Part shown: piece by piece, positions 17,031-25,512 of the stretch | Layout: each line of letters begins with the position of its first letter | How positions within the stretch are numbered: the stretch's first letter is position 1 | Assembly (NCBI RefSeq): GCF_000716875.1 | Contig: NZ_JNWQ01000015.1 | Location: 27,286 to 91,285 of the forward strand | Length of the DNA: 64,000 bases | Origin: Streptomyces novaecaesareae | Lineage (GTDB): Bacteria; Actinomycetota; Actinomycetes; Streptomycetales; Streptomycetaceae | Reading direction: 5' to 3' | Program-made: the position numbers and the translations under genes | The notes under the pieces: generated by a model | What the model was told of the DNA's origin: nothing | What the model saw: the letters and a program-made list of their open reading frames with translations, nothing else | The model's database searches: none

Positions 17031-18275
17031 ATGCCCGACACAGTTCTCCGGCCGACCCCGCACACCCCCGGCAGCTCCTCCTCCGGGCACAGGGCCCGGG
17101 CGCGGGGCGGGGGTTGGTTCGCCGTCGTCGCGGTGACGACGGGTGTGTTCTCCATCGTCACCACCGAGATCCTGCCGATCGGGCTGCTGACTCCGATCGG
17201 CGCCACCTTCCGGATCTCCGACGGCACGGCCGGGCTGATGATGACGCTGCCGGGCATCGTCGCCGCGGTGGCCGCGCCCGTGGTGACGGTCGCGACGAGG
17301 CGGGCCGACCGGCGGACGATGCTGTGCCTCCTGCTGCTGGTGCTGGCACTGGCGGACCTCCTCGGCGCGGTGGCGCCCGGGTACTGGGCGGTGCTGGTCG
17401 CCCGGGTCGCGCTGGGGCTGGTGATCGGGGCGTTCTGGTCGATCGGTTCGGGGCTCGCCCCGCGTCTGGTCACGCCGCGGTGGCAGGCCAGGGCCAACAC
17501 CGTGTTCTTCTCGGCCGTTCCGCTCGGTTCGGTCCTGGGTGTGCCCGCGGGCGTCTTCCTCGGGGAGCTCGCGGGCTGGCGCGCCGCGTTCCTGGCGATG
17601 GCCGCACTGACCGTGCTCACCCTGGCCGCCCTGCTGGTGTCGCTGCCGCCGCTGCCCCCGCTGACCACGACCGGCCTGGGCGTGCTGCGCGGGATGCTGG
17701 CCGGGCGGGGCACCCGCACCGGCATCGCGGTGACCTTCCTGATCGTCCTGGCCCACTTCGGCAGTTACACCTACGTCACCCCGTTCCTCGCGGACACCGT
17801 CCACGCCGGGCCGGCCCTGGTCACCGGCCTGCTGCTGGCCTACGGCGCCGCCGGGCTGCTCGGCAACCTGCTGGCCGGCGGGCGCGCGGCGCGGGCGCTG
17901 CGCCCGGTGTTCGGCACGGCCGTCCTGCTGCTGGCCGCCGCGACCCTGCTGCTGCCCGTCCTGGGCACCGGCGGGCCGGGCGCAGCCGTCCTGCTGGTGG
18001 TGTGGGGCGTGGCGTACGGCGCCGTCCCGGTCTGTTCGCTGACCTGGTTCCTCGCCGCGGCGCCGCAGGCCCCGGAGGCGGCCGGTGTGGTGTTCACCTC
18101 GGCGTTCCAGGCCACCATGTCGATCGGTGCGCTGACCGGCGGCCTGGTGGTGGACCGCAGCTCCCCCGCCACCGTCATGCTGCTCGGGGGCACCGTCGCG
18201 CTGCTCGCCGCCGCCACGGCCTGGGGGTACGGGCACCGGGTCGGCCCCCAGCCGGTGCCCGTAGCGCGCCGCTGA
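17031..18275 (+). CDS. MFS transporter, DHA1/AraJ-type
   Basis: A 414-residue major facilitator with about twelve hydrophobic segments. Motif A of the first half is seen after helix 2 as [13 protein letters not shown], and the helix 4-5 region has [23 protein letters not shown], the DHA1 drug:proton antiporter pattern. Sequence after the N-terminal Gly/Arg-rich tail ([19 protein letters not shown]) is typical of the AraJ/PbuE group of sugar, arabinose or drug exporters. It probably exports small molecules. The gene stands alone behind a decayed two-component pair, which may once have controlled it. Confidence 0.85.
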   Translation: MPDTVLRPTPHTPGSSSSGHRARARGGGWFAVVAVTTGVFSIVTTEILPIGLLTPIGATFRISDGTAGLMMTLPGIVAAVAAPVVTVATRRADRRTMLCLLLLVLALADLLGAVAPGYWAVLVARVALGLVIGAFWSIGSGLAPRLVTPRWQARANTVFFSAVPLGSVLGVPAGVFLGELAGWRAAFLAMAALTVLTLAALLVSLPPLPPLTTTGLGVLRGMLAGRGTRTGIAVTFLIVLAHFGSYTYVTPFLADTVHAGPALVTGLLLAYGAAGLLGNLLAGGRAARALRPVFGTAVLLLAAATLLLPVLGTGGPGAAVLLVVWGVAYGAVPVCSLTWFLAAAPQAPEAAGVVFTSAFQATMSIGALTGGLVVDRSSPATVMLLGGTVALLAAATAWGYGHRVGPQPVPVARR

Positions 18276-18504
18276 GCCCGCGCGCCCGACCCCGCCCGAC
18301 CCCGCTCGCCTGCGCCCGCGCGCCCGGCCCACCCGCCTGCGCCCGCGCGACGCGCCCTGGTCGGGGGCGCTGCCCGCGGCGAGAATGCCCGAGCGCCGTC
18401 CGCCCGGTTCCCCGGACGGGCAGTACCACGGACGGGCAGTGCCCCCGCCGGGGCGGTCCCGGGCGGGTGACAGGCAGGTGACGGCGCGAAGGGCGGCGAT
18501 CGGG

Positions 18505-19341
18505 ATGGGCCCCGGGTTCCACGGGCGGTTCGGCGGCTACCAGCACGAGATCTACCTGAACGGACTCGCCGGCGTGCTGCCGACGATGCCGATGACCTTC
18601 GCGGAGCTGGAGGCGCGGGTGCAGGGCGCGCTGGCCCCGTCGGTGTACTCCTACGTCGCGGGCGGGGCGGGCGACGAGTCCACCCAGCGGGCGAACGTCG
18701 CCGCCTTCGACCGGTGGGGCCTGGTGCCCCGGATGATGGTCGGCGCGAGCCGGCCGGACCTGTCGGTGGACGTGTTCGGCCTGCGGCTGCCGTCGCCGCT
18801 GTTCATGGCGCCGATCGGGGTGATCGGCCTGTGCGCCCAGGACGGCCGCGGGGACCTCGCCACCGCCCGGGCCGCCGCCCGCACCGGGGTGCCGATGGTC
18901 GCCTCCACCCTGGCGGTGGATCCGCTGGAGCAGGTGGCCGCCGAGTTCGGCGACACCCCCGGGTTCTTCCAGCTCTACATCCCCTCCGACCGGGCGCTGG
19001 CCGAGAACCTGGTGCACCGCGCCGAGGCTGCCGGTTTCAGGGGCGCCGTCGTCACCCTGGACACCTGGGTCACCGGCTGGCTCCCGCGCGACCTCGCCAC
19101 CGCCAACTTCCCGCAGCTGCGCGGCCACTGCCTGGCCAAGTACACCACCAAGGCGCTCGCACTCGGCGCCACCGCCGTCGGCGTGGGCCGCCCGTACGCC
19201 TACGGCCTGGCCCTGGAGGGCACCGACGGCATCGTGCACGTGCTGCGCTCGCTACTGGCCGAGGCCGACCTGATCATGGCCATCGACGGCTACCCCACGC
19301 TCGCCGACCTGCGCGCGGACGGCGCCCTGCGCAGGATCTGA
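18505..19341 (+). pseudogene. alpha-hydroxy-acid oxidase with internal deletion
   Basis: An FMN-dependent alpha-hydroxy-acid oxidase (lactate 2-monooxygenase-like) that has lost about 95-115 residues in frame. The N-terminal half is normal ([67 protein letters not shown]). At about 19141-19152 it jumps straight to [22 protein letters not shown], a segment that normally lies far downstream. The missing piece should contain the FMN lysine strand and the catalytic SNHGGR histidine. The C-terminus ([24 protein letters not shown]) is normal. The frame is intact but the product should be inactive. Confidence 0.7.
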
Positions 19342-19397
19342 CCGTCCGCACCCGCACGGCCGTTCCGCGTCCTCGCGAACTGCCGTAGCGTGGCCGG

Positions 19398-21002
19398 ATG
19401 AACACGAACGCGTCCTCGCGGTACGACGTCGTGATCGTCGGCGGCGGGCACAACGGGCTGGTGGCGGCGGCCTATCTGGCGCGGGCCGGGCAGCGGGTGC
19501 TGGTCCTGGAACGGCTGCCCCGGGTCGGCGGGGCGGCCGTCTCCACCCGGGCGTTCCCGGGTGTGGACGCCCGGCTGTCGCGCTACTCCTACCTGGTCAG
19601 CCTGCTGCCGCGGAAGGTGGTGCGGGACCTCGGGCTGCGGCTGGACCTGCGGCGGCGCCGGATCGCCTCGTACACCCCGACCGTGCGCGACGGGAAGCCG
19701 ACCGGCCTGCTGGTGGACGCGGGCGACCCGGGCCGTACCGGGGAGTCGTTCCGGGCGCTGACCGGCGCCGACCGCGAGTGGCAGGCCTGGCAGCGCTTCT
19801 ACGAGATGACCGGGCAGCTCGCCCGACGGGTGTTCCCGACGCTCACCGAGCCGCTGCCCGACCGCGCCGAGCTGCGTCGCCGCGTGGCGGACGACGACGC
19901 CTGGACGGCCCTGTTCGAGCGGCCACTCGGCGAGACGGTCGAGCGGACCTTCACGGACGACCTGGTGCGCGGCGTCGTCCTCACGGACGCGCTGATCGGC
20001 ACCTTCACCCACGCCCACGACCCCGCGCTCCGGCAGAACCGCTGCTTCCTGTACCACGTGATCGGCAACGGCACGGGCGACTGGGACGTCCCGGTCGGCG
20101 GGATGGGCGCGGTCACGGCCGCGCTGGCCGAGGCGGCGCTGGCGGCCGGCGCGCGGATCCGGACCGACTGCGAGGTCACCGCGATCGCCGCCGACACCGA
20201 CGGCGACGGCCGCGGCGACGCCGAGGTGGCGTTCCGACACCGGGACGGCGAGGCGATGGCGGTGGCCCGCCGGGTGCTGGTGAACGCCGCACCGGCGACG
20301 CTGGCCCGGCTGCTCGGCGAGGACCCGGGGCCCGCACCGGAGGGCGCCCAGCTGAAGGTCAACATGGTGCTGCGCCGCCTGCCGCGCCTGCGGGACACCG
20401 CCGCGGACCCGCGCGAGGCCTTCGCGGGCACCTTCCACATCGCCGAGGGCTACCGGCAGTTGGAGACCGCGTACGCCGAGGCGCAGGCCGGCCGACTGCC
20501 CTCGGCGCCGCCGTCCGAGATCTACTGTCACACTTTGACGGACCCGTCGATCCTGGGCCCGGAGGCCGTCCGGCAGGGGCTCCAGACGCTGACCCTGTTC
20601 GGACTGCACATGCCCGCCCGGCTGTTCGGCGACCCGGCGACGGACCCCACGGCCAAGGAGCGCGCGCTGGCGGCGAGCCTGGCGCAGCTGGACGCGGTGC
20701 TGGCGGAGCCGATCGCCGACTGCCTGGCGACGGACGCCGACGGCCGGCCCTGCATCGAGGCCAGGACGCCGCCCGAGCTGGAGCGGGAGATCGGGCTGCC
20801 GGGCGGCCACATCTTCCACCGCGACCTCGCCTTCCCGTTCGCCGACGGGGAGGTGGCGGGCGCCGCCGCCCGCTGGGGCGTGGCGACCGGCCGCCCGAAC
20901 GTGCTGCTGTGCGGCGCGGGGGCCGTCCGCGGCGGCGGCGTGAGCGGCATCCCGGGGCACAACGCGGCCCAGGCCGTCCTGGCGGACCTGGCCCGCCGCT
21001 GA
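19398..21002 (+). CDS. phytoene desaturase-like FAD oxidoreductase
   Basis: A 534-residue FAD-dependent oxidoreductase of the phytoene desaturase/PYROXD2 group. The Rossmann dinucleotide motif is DVVIVGGGHNGLVAAAYLARAG at residues 9-30, followed by VLERLPRVGGAAVSTRAFPG. A second FAD-contact region is GGMGAVTAALAEAAL. The C-terminal motif GAGAVRGGGVSGIPGHNAAQAVL closes the FAD site. No carotenoid genes are adjacent, so a carotenoid role is unsupported; the group includes many uncharacterised enzymes. The last 27 coding bases are duplicated just after the stop. Confidence 0.85.
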   Translation: MNTNASSRYDVVIVGGGHNGLVAAAYLARAGQRVLVLERLPRVGGAAVSTRAFPGVDARLSRYSYLVSLLPRKVVRDLGLRLDLRRRRIASYTPTVRDGKPTGLLVDAGDPGRTGESFRALTGADREWQAWQRFYEMTGQLARRVFPTLTEPLPDRAELRRRVADDDAWTALFERPLGETVERTFTDDLVRGVVLTDALIGTFTHAHDPALRQNRCFLYHVIGNGTGDWDVPVGGMGAVTAALAEAALAAGARIRTDCEVTAIAADTDGDGRGDAEVAFRHRDGEAMAVARRVLVNAAPATLARLLGEDPGPAPEGAQLKVNMVLRRLPRLRDTAADPREAFAGTFHIAEGYRQLETAYAEAQAGRLPSAPPSEIYCHTLTDPSILGPEAVRQGLQTLTLFGLHMPARLFGDPATDPTAKERALAASLAQLDAVLAEPIADCLATDADGRPCIEARTPPELEREIGLPGGHIFHRDLAFPFADGEVAGAAARWGVATGRPNVLLCGAGAVRGGGVSGIPGHNAAQAVLADLARR

Positions 21003-21033
21003 GCCGGGCCGTCCTGGCGGACCTGGCCCGCCG
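20972..21033. repeat. 27-nt direct repeat spanning a stop codon
   Basis: A 27-nt segment at 20972-20998, the end of the oxidoreductase gene before its TGA, recurs identically at 21007-21033 after the stop (35-base period). It belongs to the set of stop-seeded repeats in this window. Confidence 0.9.
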
Positions 21034-21218
21034 GGCACCCATGGCGACCGCCGGACACCCACCGTGACCACCGGCCACCCGCCCGGGCACCCGCCGCGAC
21101 GGCCCGATCGCCGTCCGGCCCCGTGCCGCAAGAAGCCGCAACAAAAAGCCCGCACCCCTGGCAGGTCACTTCCCGTGGCGGTTTACTGAGAGTGAGCAGG
21201 GCAGGAGGGAGGCCTCCG

Positions 21219-21833
21219 ATGGAGTGTCCGCACCCACCCGGGTTCCACGTCGAGGTCCGTGAACGCTACATGGCCGCCGTAGCGGAGGTGACCCGGCTGG
21301 TCCGGGCCGTTCCCGAGGACGGGTGGTCGACGCCCACGCCCTGTCGGGACTGGGACGTCCGCACGCTGGTGAACCACCTTGCCGCGCAGCACCTTTGGGT
21401 CTGCCAGGCGGTGTCCGGCTACACCCCGCAGACGATCGGCCACCGCTTCGACGGCGACGTGCTGGGCCGCAACCCGGTCGGCGTGTGGGTGATGGCCGCC
21501 GACAGTGCAGTGCGCGCGCTCCACCAACCGGGCGCCCCGGACCGCCTGGTGCACCTGCCGTACGGGGTGCGCGACGTCGGCGGGTACGCCCGCGAGCTGA
21601 CCGCCGAGACCGTCGTACACGGCTGGGACCTGGCCCGGGCGCTGGGCGAGAACGGCCGGATGCCGCCGGGCGCCGCCCGGTACGCGCTCACCGAGTTCCA
21701 GGGCTACCGCCACCTGGCCCGCACCGGCCTGTTCGACCCGCCGCTCGGCACGGCCCCCGGGGCCGACGCCCAGGAGCAGCTGCTGGCCCTCACCGGCCGC
21801 GACCCGAACTGGTCCTACGACGCCCTGCGCTGA
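21219..21833 (+). CDS. TIGR03086-type DinB/maleylpyruvate isomerase-like protein
   Basis: A 204-residue metal-binding DinB-fold protein. The start at 21219 follows AGGAGGG. Family landmarks are TPCRDWDVRTLVNHLAAQHLWV near residue 45 and VHGWDLARALG near residue 140, which supply the usual His/Asp metal ligands. Members of this group are mycothiol-dependent or simply metal-binding proteins of unknown substrate. It is alone on its strand. Confidence 0.8.
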   Translation: MECPHPPGFHVEVRERYMAAVAEVTRLVRAVPEDGWSTPTPCRDWDVRTLVNHLAAQHLWVCQAVSGYTPQTIGHRFDGDVLGRNPVGVWVMAADSAVRALHQPGAPDRLVHLPYGVRDVGGYARELTAETVVHGWDLARALGENGRMPPGAARYALTEFQGYRHLARTGLFDPPLGTAPGADAQEQLLALTGRDPNWSYDALR

Positions 21834-21959
21834 GCGGTCCGTCATCGCCCCGACCGGCCCGCGGACGCCCCGACCAGCCCGCCAACGGCCGGTCCCCGCA
21901 CCCGGATTCGGATTGGATCCGCGTGCGAGGACACGGCCGCGGGGCCGGAGTGCCGGTCG

Positions 21960-22670
21960 TCAGGCCCGGGCGAGCACCCAGGCGCCGAGGCCGTTGCAGC
22001 CGCCGGCCTGGTAGGTGGTGGCGCGGAAGCCGGGCGGCACGGGCGAGCCCGGGCAGGTCCACAGGCCGGCGCGGGCGATGTTGTGGAACCAGGCGCCCGC
22101 GCCGTCACAGCCCGCCTGCAGGTGACCCGTGATCACGTAGCCGGCGACGACCGGGGAGCCGGAGCAGGTCCAGATCCCGTCGTGCGGGAGGCCGTGCTGC
22201 CAGGCGCCGATGCCGCCGCAGCCGGCCCGCAGGTGGTTGGTGATGACGTAACCGGGCACGACCGGCGAGCCGGAGCAGGTCCATATGCCGTCCTTGACGA
22301 GGCTGTGGCGCCAGGAGCCGATGCCCCGACAGCCGTACGTCGTGTGGTCGGTGATCACGTACCCGGCCACCACCGGGGAGCCGGAGCAGGTCCAGATGCC
22401 GTCCTTCGCCGGCTGCTGGTACCAGGAGCCGAAGCCGCCGCAGCCCGCGCCGTCGTGGTCCGTGATGACGTTCCCGGCGTCGACGGGCTGCCCGGAGCAG
22501 GCCCACTTGCCCGGGCCGCCCCATGCGGGCTTGGCCTGTGCCACGGACATGCCGGAGACCGTGCCGCCCAGGACGACGGCCGCGACCAGCGCGAACGCCG
22601 CCGCGGCGGCTCCGATCCCCCGGCGGACGACCGCGGTCGTCGCACCCTTCCACAGCTGACGGACATTCAT
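21960..22670 (-). CDS. secreted protein with five 37-residue cysteine repeats
   Basis: A 236-residue exported protein. A long signal segment (AAAAAFALVAAVVLGGTVSGMSVAQA) ends near residue 46. The mature part is five tandem repeats of about 37 residues, consensus WTCSGSPVVAGYVITDH...GCGGIGSW, each with two cysteines that could form a disulfide inside the repeat. The first (WACSGQPVDAG) and last (WTCPGSPVPPG) copies are the most divergent. I do not recognise the family. The regular Trp, Gly and Cys spacing suggests a small beta-rich repeat exposed outside the cell, perhaps a binding module. A GTCACC-N6-GGTGAC dyad lies about 75 bases upstream. Confidence 0.75.
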   Translation of the reverse strand: MNVRQLWKGATTAVVRRGIGAAAAAFALVAAVVLGGTVSGMSVAQAKPAWGGPGKWACSGQPVDAGNVITDHDGAGCGGFGSWYQQPAKDGIWTCSGSPVVAGYVITDHTTYGCRGIGSWRHSLVKDGIWTCSGSPVVPGYVITNHLRAGCGGIGAWQHGLPHDGIWTCSGSPVVAGYVITGHLQAGCDGAGAWFHNIARAGLWTCPGSPVPPGFRATTYQAGGCNGLGAWVLARA

Positions 22671-23079
22671 ATCGGTTCACTCCAGTCGACGGAGGGCGAG
22701 GGAAGCGTCCCGCCCGCCGGGCGCCCGGCCGCGGAACGAGAGTCACCCTATGAGGTGACGAGATGAGAGTTCAGTGGAGATTCCAAAAAATCCGCCCCCG
22801 GGAGCCGGCTTGTCCGAAACCCGCCACCCAACCCTCTCTGCCCGCCCCTCACCACGGGTGACCGAGCCGGGCGGCACGCCCCCGCGAGGCGCCCGGCGGC
22901 CGCCTCCGCCCGGGTGACACCGCGCCCGGACGGGCGCATGGTGGAAGCAAGGACGTTGCGGACGACCGCCACCGGATCCGCCGCCCGAGGCCCCTTCCAC
23001 GCCCGGGCGCTTCGCGTACGGACAGACTGCCCGGCCCGGCGCCGCGACGGTGGCGCCCTGTCAGATCCGGGAGGCAGAC
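22671..23079. other. intergenic region between divergent genes
   Basis: About 410 bases without a credible gene. It holds an inverted repeat GTCACC-CTATGA-GGTGAC (22742-22759) and an AT-richer stretch with a run of six A (about 22785), so it probably contains the promoters of the secreted repeat protein (leftward) and the nuclease-like gene (rightward). No RNA gene was recognised. Confidence 0.5.
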
Positions 23080-23979
23080 ATGTCCATGGTGCTCATCACC
23101 GGCTCCTACCAGGTCCTCCACGACCGGCCCGACGGCGACACCGTCCACTTCCTGCCGCAGGACCCGGGCTTCTGGTTCGAGGTGCCCGGCCGGAACCGGG
23201 TCTCGCGCGACGAGAACGGCGGTGGCTCGCTGCGGCTGGACGCGATCGACGCGCTCGAAACCCACTACAAGGGCGTCGGCCCGGACTTCGCCCACCAGCC
23301 GCTCGGGCTCGGCGCGCACGCGGCCCGCGACGAGCTGCTGCGCTGGCTGGGGTTCACCGACGTCGTGCAGGACGACACGGAGAAGGTCACCTCCTCCACG
23401 CCGGCGTCCGTGCCCGGCTACATCCTCACCGGCGGTGCCGACCTCTTCCACCGCTGTGTCGCCCTGGTCGGGCGCGGCACCGCGCCGAGCGTCGGCGACC
23501 CCCCGAAGCCGGCGAAGAGCGGCTTCCGGCTGGACGTCACCGTCGACATGCTGCACGAGACCGCCAACCACCACCTGCTCTCGCTCGGGCTGGTCTACCC
23601 GACCTTCTACCAGAACCTGCCCGACAACCTGCGGGCGGACCTGACCGCCACCTCGAAGCAGGCCCGGGCGGCCATGGCCCCCGGCAGCGTCTGGCTGAAC
23701 GACGTGACCACCAGCGGCGCGAAGATCGAGAACATCGAGTCGATCACCGAGGACCTGGTCCTGCTGCCGAAGCTGTTCCGTCGCCTCGTCGACTACGTCC
23801 GGCTGTTCGGCCCGGGCCTGGGCTGCCTGCCCGCCTTCCTGGCCGGCGGCACCGACGAGTTCACCCTCCCCGACCACCCCAAGCCCCTCACCGGCCTGCA
23901 GAACGTGGTCGAGGTCACCAACACCTCCACGGTGCGGATGACGCATCCGATCGAGGACATCCTCTTCACCGAGAAGTAG
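23080..23979 (+). CDS. SNase-like nuclease family protein
   Basis: A 299-residue soluble protein whose N-terminal half resembles staphylococcal-nuclease-like proteins of cyanobacteria and actinobacteria: SYQVLHDRPDGDTVHFLPQDP, then LRLDAIDALETHYKG and HQPLGLGAHAARDELLRWLGF, which correspond to the OB-fold strands and the DGDT/RLxxIDAxE core. The C-terminal half is helical without known motif. The start at 23080 follows GGAGGCAGAC; an upstream ATG at 23050 lacks a ribosome site. No signal peptide is visible. The catalytic Arg/Glu set is not complete by eye, so activity is uncertain. The last 16 bases with the stop codon seed a tandem repeat. Confidence 0.6.
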   Translation: MSMVLITGSYQVLHDRPDGDTVHFLPQDPGFWFEVPGRNRVSRDENGGGSLRLDAIDALETHYKGVGPDFAHQPLGLGAHAARDELLRWLGFTDVVQDDTEKVTSSTPASVPGYILTGGADLFHRCVALVGRGTAPSVGDPPKPAKSGFRLDVTVDMLHETANHHLLSLGLVYPTFYQNLPDNLRADLTATSKQARAAMAPGSVWLNDVTTSGAKIENIESITEDLVLLPKLFRRLVDYVRLFGPGLGCLPAFLAGGTDEFTLPDHPKPLTGLQNVVEVTNTSTVRMTHPIEDILFTEK

Positions 23980-24027
23980 CTTCACGGGCAAGTAGCTTTA
24001 CCGGCAGGCAGCTTCACGGGCAGGCAG
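23964..24027. repeat. 16-nt tandem repeat, four units, first unit ends with the stop codon
   Basis: The last 16 bases of the nuclease-like gene (23964-23979, ending TAG) are followed by three degenerate copies: CTTCACGGGCAAGTAG (23980-23995), CTTTACCGGCAGGCAG (23996-24011) and CTTCACGGGCAGGCAG (24012-24027). One copy preserves the TAG. Confidence 0.9.
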
Positions 24028-24114
24028 CTTCGGCACGAAGGAGCGCAACGGGGGTGCAAGCGGCCCGTCGTGAGCGCCTGGACCGGTGCCGGGCTCCGGG
24101 ACCACCATCGGAGG

Positions 24115-25512
24115 ATGCACGCACTGCGCTCCCCCCTGGCGGCCACGAGCCCCACCGTCCCACCCCGGTTCCGCGCCTACGGGGCGCGGCAGTTGGAGCA
24201 GCTCGCGCGGCGGTTCGGGCTGTCCGCGGAGGTCCGCCGGACGGTCGAGCTGGTCTCGCGGGTCCTGCCGTTCCGGGTCAACGACTACGTGCTGTCGGAG
24301 CTGATCGACTGGCGGCGCGTCCCGGAGGACCCGATCTTCCAACTGGTCTTCCCGCAGGAGGGCATGCTGCCCGCCGAGGACCTGCGCCGGCTGGCCGCGC
24401 TGCCCGACGGCTCGACGGCGCAGGCGCGCGAGGCGGTGCGGGACATCCGGTACCGGCTCAACCCGCACCCCTCCGGCCAACTGGAGTTGAACGTCCCGAG
24501 CCTGGACGGGCAGCGGCTGGCCGGGGTGCAGCACAAGTACGCGGAGACGGTGCTGTACTTCCCGCAGCAGGGCCAGAGCTGCCACTCCTACTGCACGTAC
24601 TGCTTCCGCTGGGCCCAGTTCGTCGGCGACGCCGACCTGCGGTTCGCCGCCGAGGGCCCGGAGCAGCTGGTCGGGTACCTGCGCGCGCACCCCGGGGTGA
24701 GCGACGTCCTGGTCACCGGGGGCGATCCGCTGGTGATGTCCACCGAGCGGCTGCGGCGCCACCTCGAACCGCTGCTGGCTGTGGAGAGCGTGCGGACCAT
24801 CCGGATCGGCACCAAGGCGGTCGCCTACTGGCCGCACCGCTTCGTCACCGACCGCGACGCGGACGACCTGCTGCGGCTGTTCGAGGAGGTGGTCACGAGC
24901 GGTCGCACCCTCGCCGTGATGGGCCACTACAGCCACCCGCGCGAGCTGGCCCCCGAGATCGCCCGCCGCGCCGTCGCCCGGATCCGCGGGACGGGCGCGG
25001 CGGTGTACTGCCAGGCGCCGCTGATCGCCCGGGTCAACGACGATCCGCGGCTGTGGACCGAGCTGTGGCGCACCGAGTTCGCGCTCGGCGCCGTCCCGTA
25101 CTACCTGTTCGTCGAACGGGACACCGGGCCGCACGAGTACTTCAAGGTGCCGCTGGCCGAGGCGGTGCGGATCTTCGCCGAGGCGTACCGCGGGCTGCCG
25201 GGGCTGGCCCGGACGGTGCGCGGGCCGGTGATGTCCGCCGCGCCCGGGAAGGTGGTGGTCGACGGGGTGGAGGAGGACGCGCAGGGACGGTTCTTCCAGC
25301 TGCGGCTGCTGCAGGCCCGCGATCCGGAGCTGGTCGGCCGCCCGTTCCGGGCCCACTGGTCGGCGAGCGCCGCCTGGCTGGACGAGCTGCGGCCGGCCGA
25401 CGGGGTGCCGGACGCGATCCGGGCGGCGATCACGCCCGCACCGCCTGAAGCACCCGTGGCACCCGCGCAGCCCACCACCGACCGACAGTTTCCGGAAGAG
25501 GCCCTGGCATGA
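24115..25512 (+). CDS. KamA-family radical SAM aminomutase
   Basis: A 465-residue radical SAM protein of the lysine 2,3-aminomutase family. The iron-sulfur cluster motif is CHSYCTYCF (CxxxCxxC) near residue 158, followed by VLVTGGDPLVMS (SAM GGE-like motif). A lysine in SAAPGKVVVDG sits where lysine aminomutase binds PLP. Such enzymes move an alpha-amino group to the beta carbon, giving beta-lysine, beta-arginine, beta-glutamate or similar. The start is uncertain: GTG at 24070 would add 15 residues. It overlaps the next gene by ATGA. Together with the amidinotransferase and NRPSs nearby, it could supply a beta-amino acid building block; that is inference. Confidence 0.85.
   Translation: MHALRSPLAATSPTVPPRFRAYGARQLEQLARRFGLSAEVRRTVELVSRVLPFRVNDYVLSELIDWRRVPEDPIFQLVFPQEGMLPAEDLRRLAALPDGSTAQAREAVRDIRYRLNPHPSGQLELNVPSLDGQRLAGVQHKYAETVLYFPQQGQSCHSYCTYCFRWAQFVGDADLRFAAEGPEQLVGYLRAHPGVSDVLVTGGDPLVMSTERLRRHLEPLLAVESVRTIRIGTKAVAYWPHRFVTDRDADDLLRLFEEVVTSGRTLAVMGHYSHPRELAPEIARRAVARIRGTGAAVYCQAPLIARVNDDPRLWTELWRTEFALGAVPYYLFVERDTGPHEYFKVPLAEAVRIFAEAYRGLPGLARTVRGPVMSAAPGKVVVDGVEEDAQGRFFQLRLLQARDPELVGRPFRAHWSASAAWLDELRPADGVPDAIRAAITPAPPEAPVAPAQPTTDRQFPEEALA

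Noticed and set aside
21960..22670. CRISPR array suspected from evenly spaced repeats
   Set aside because: Unit length is 111 bases, repeats are coding and diverge at synonymous sites, and no Cas genes are present.
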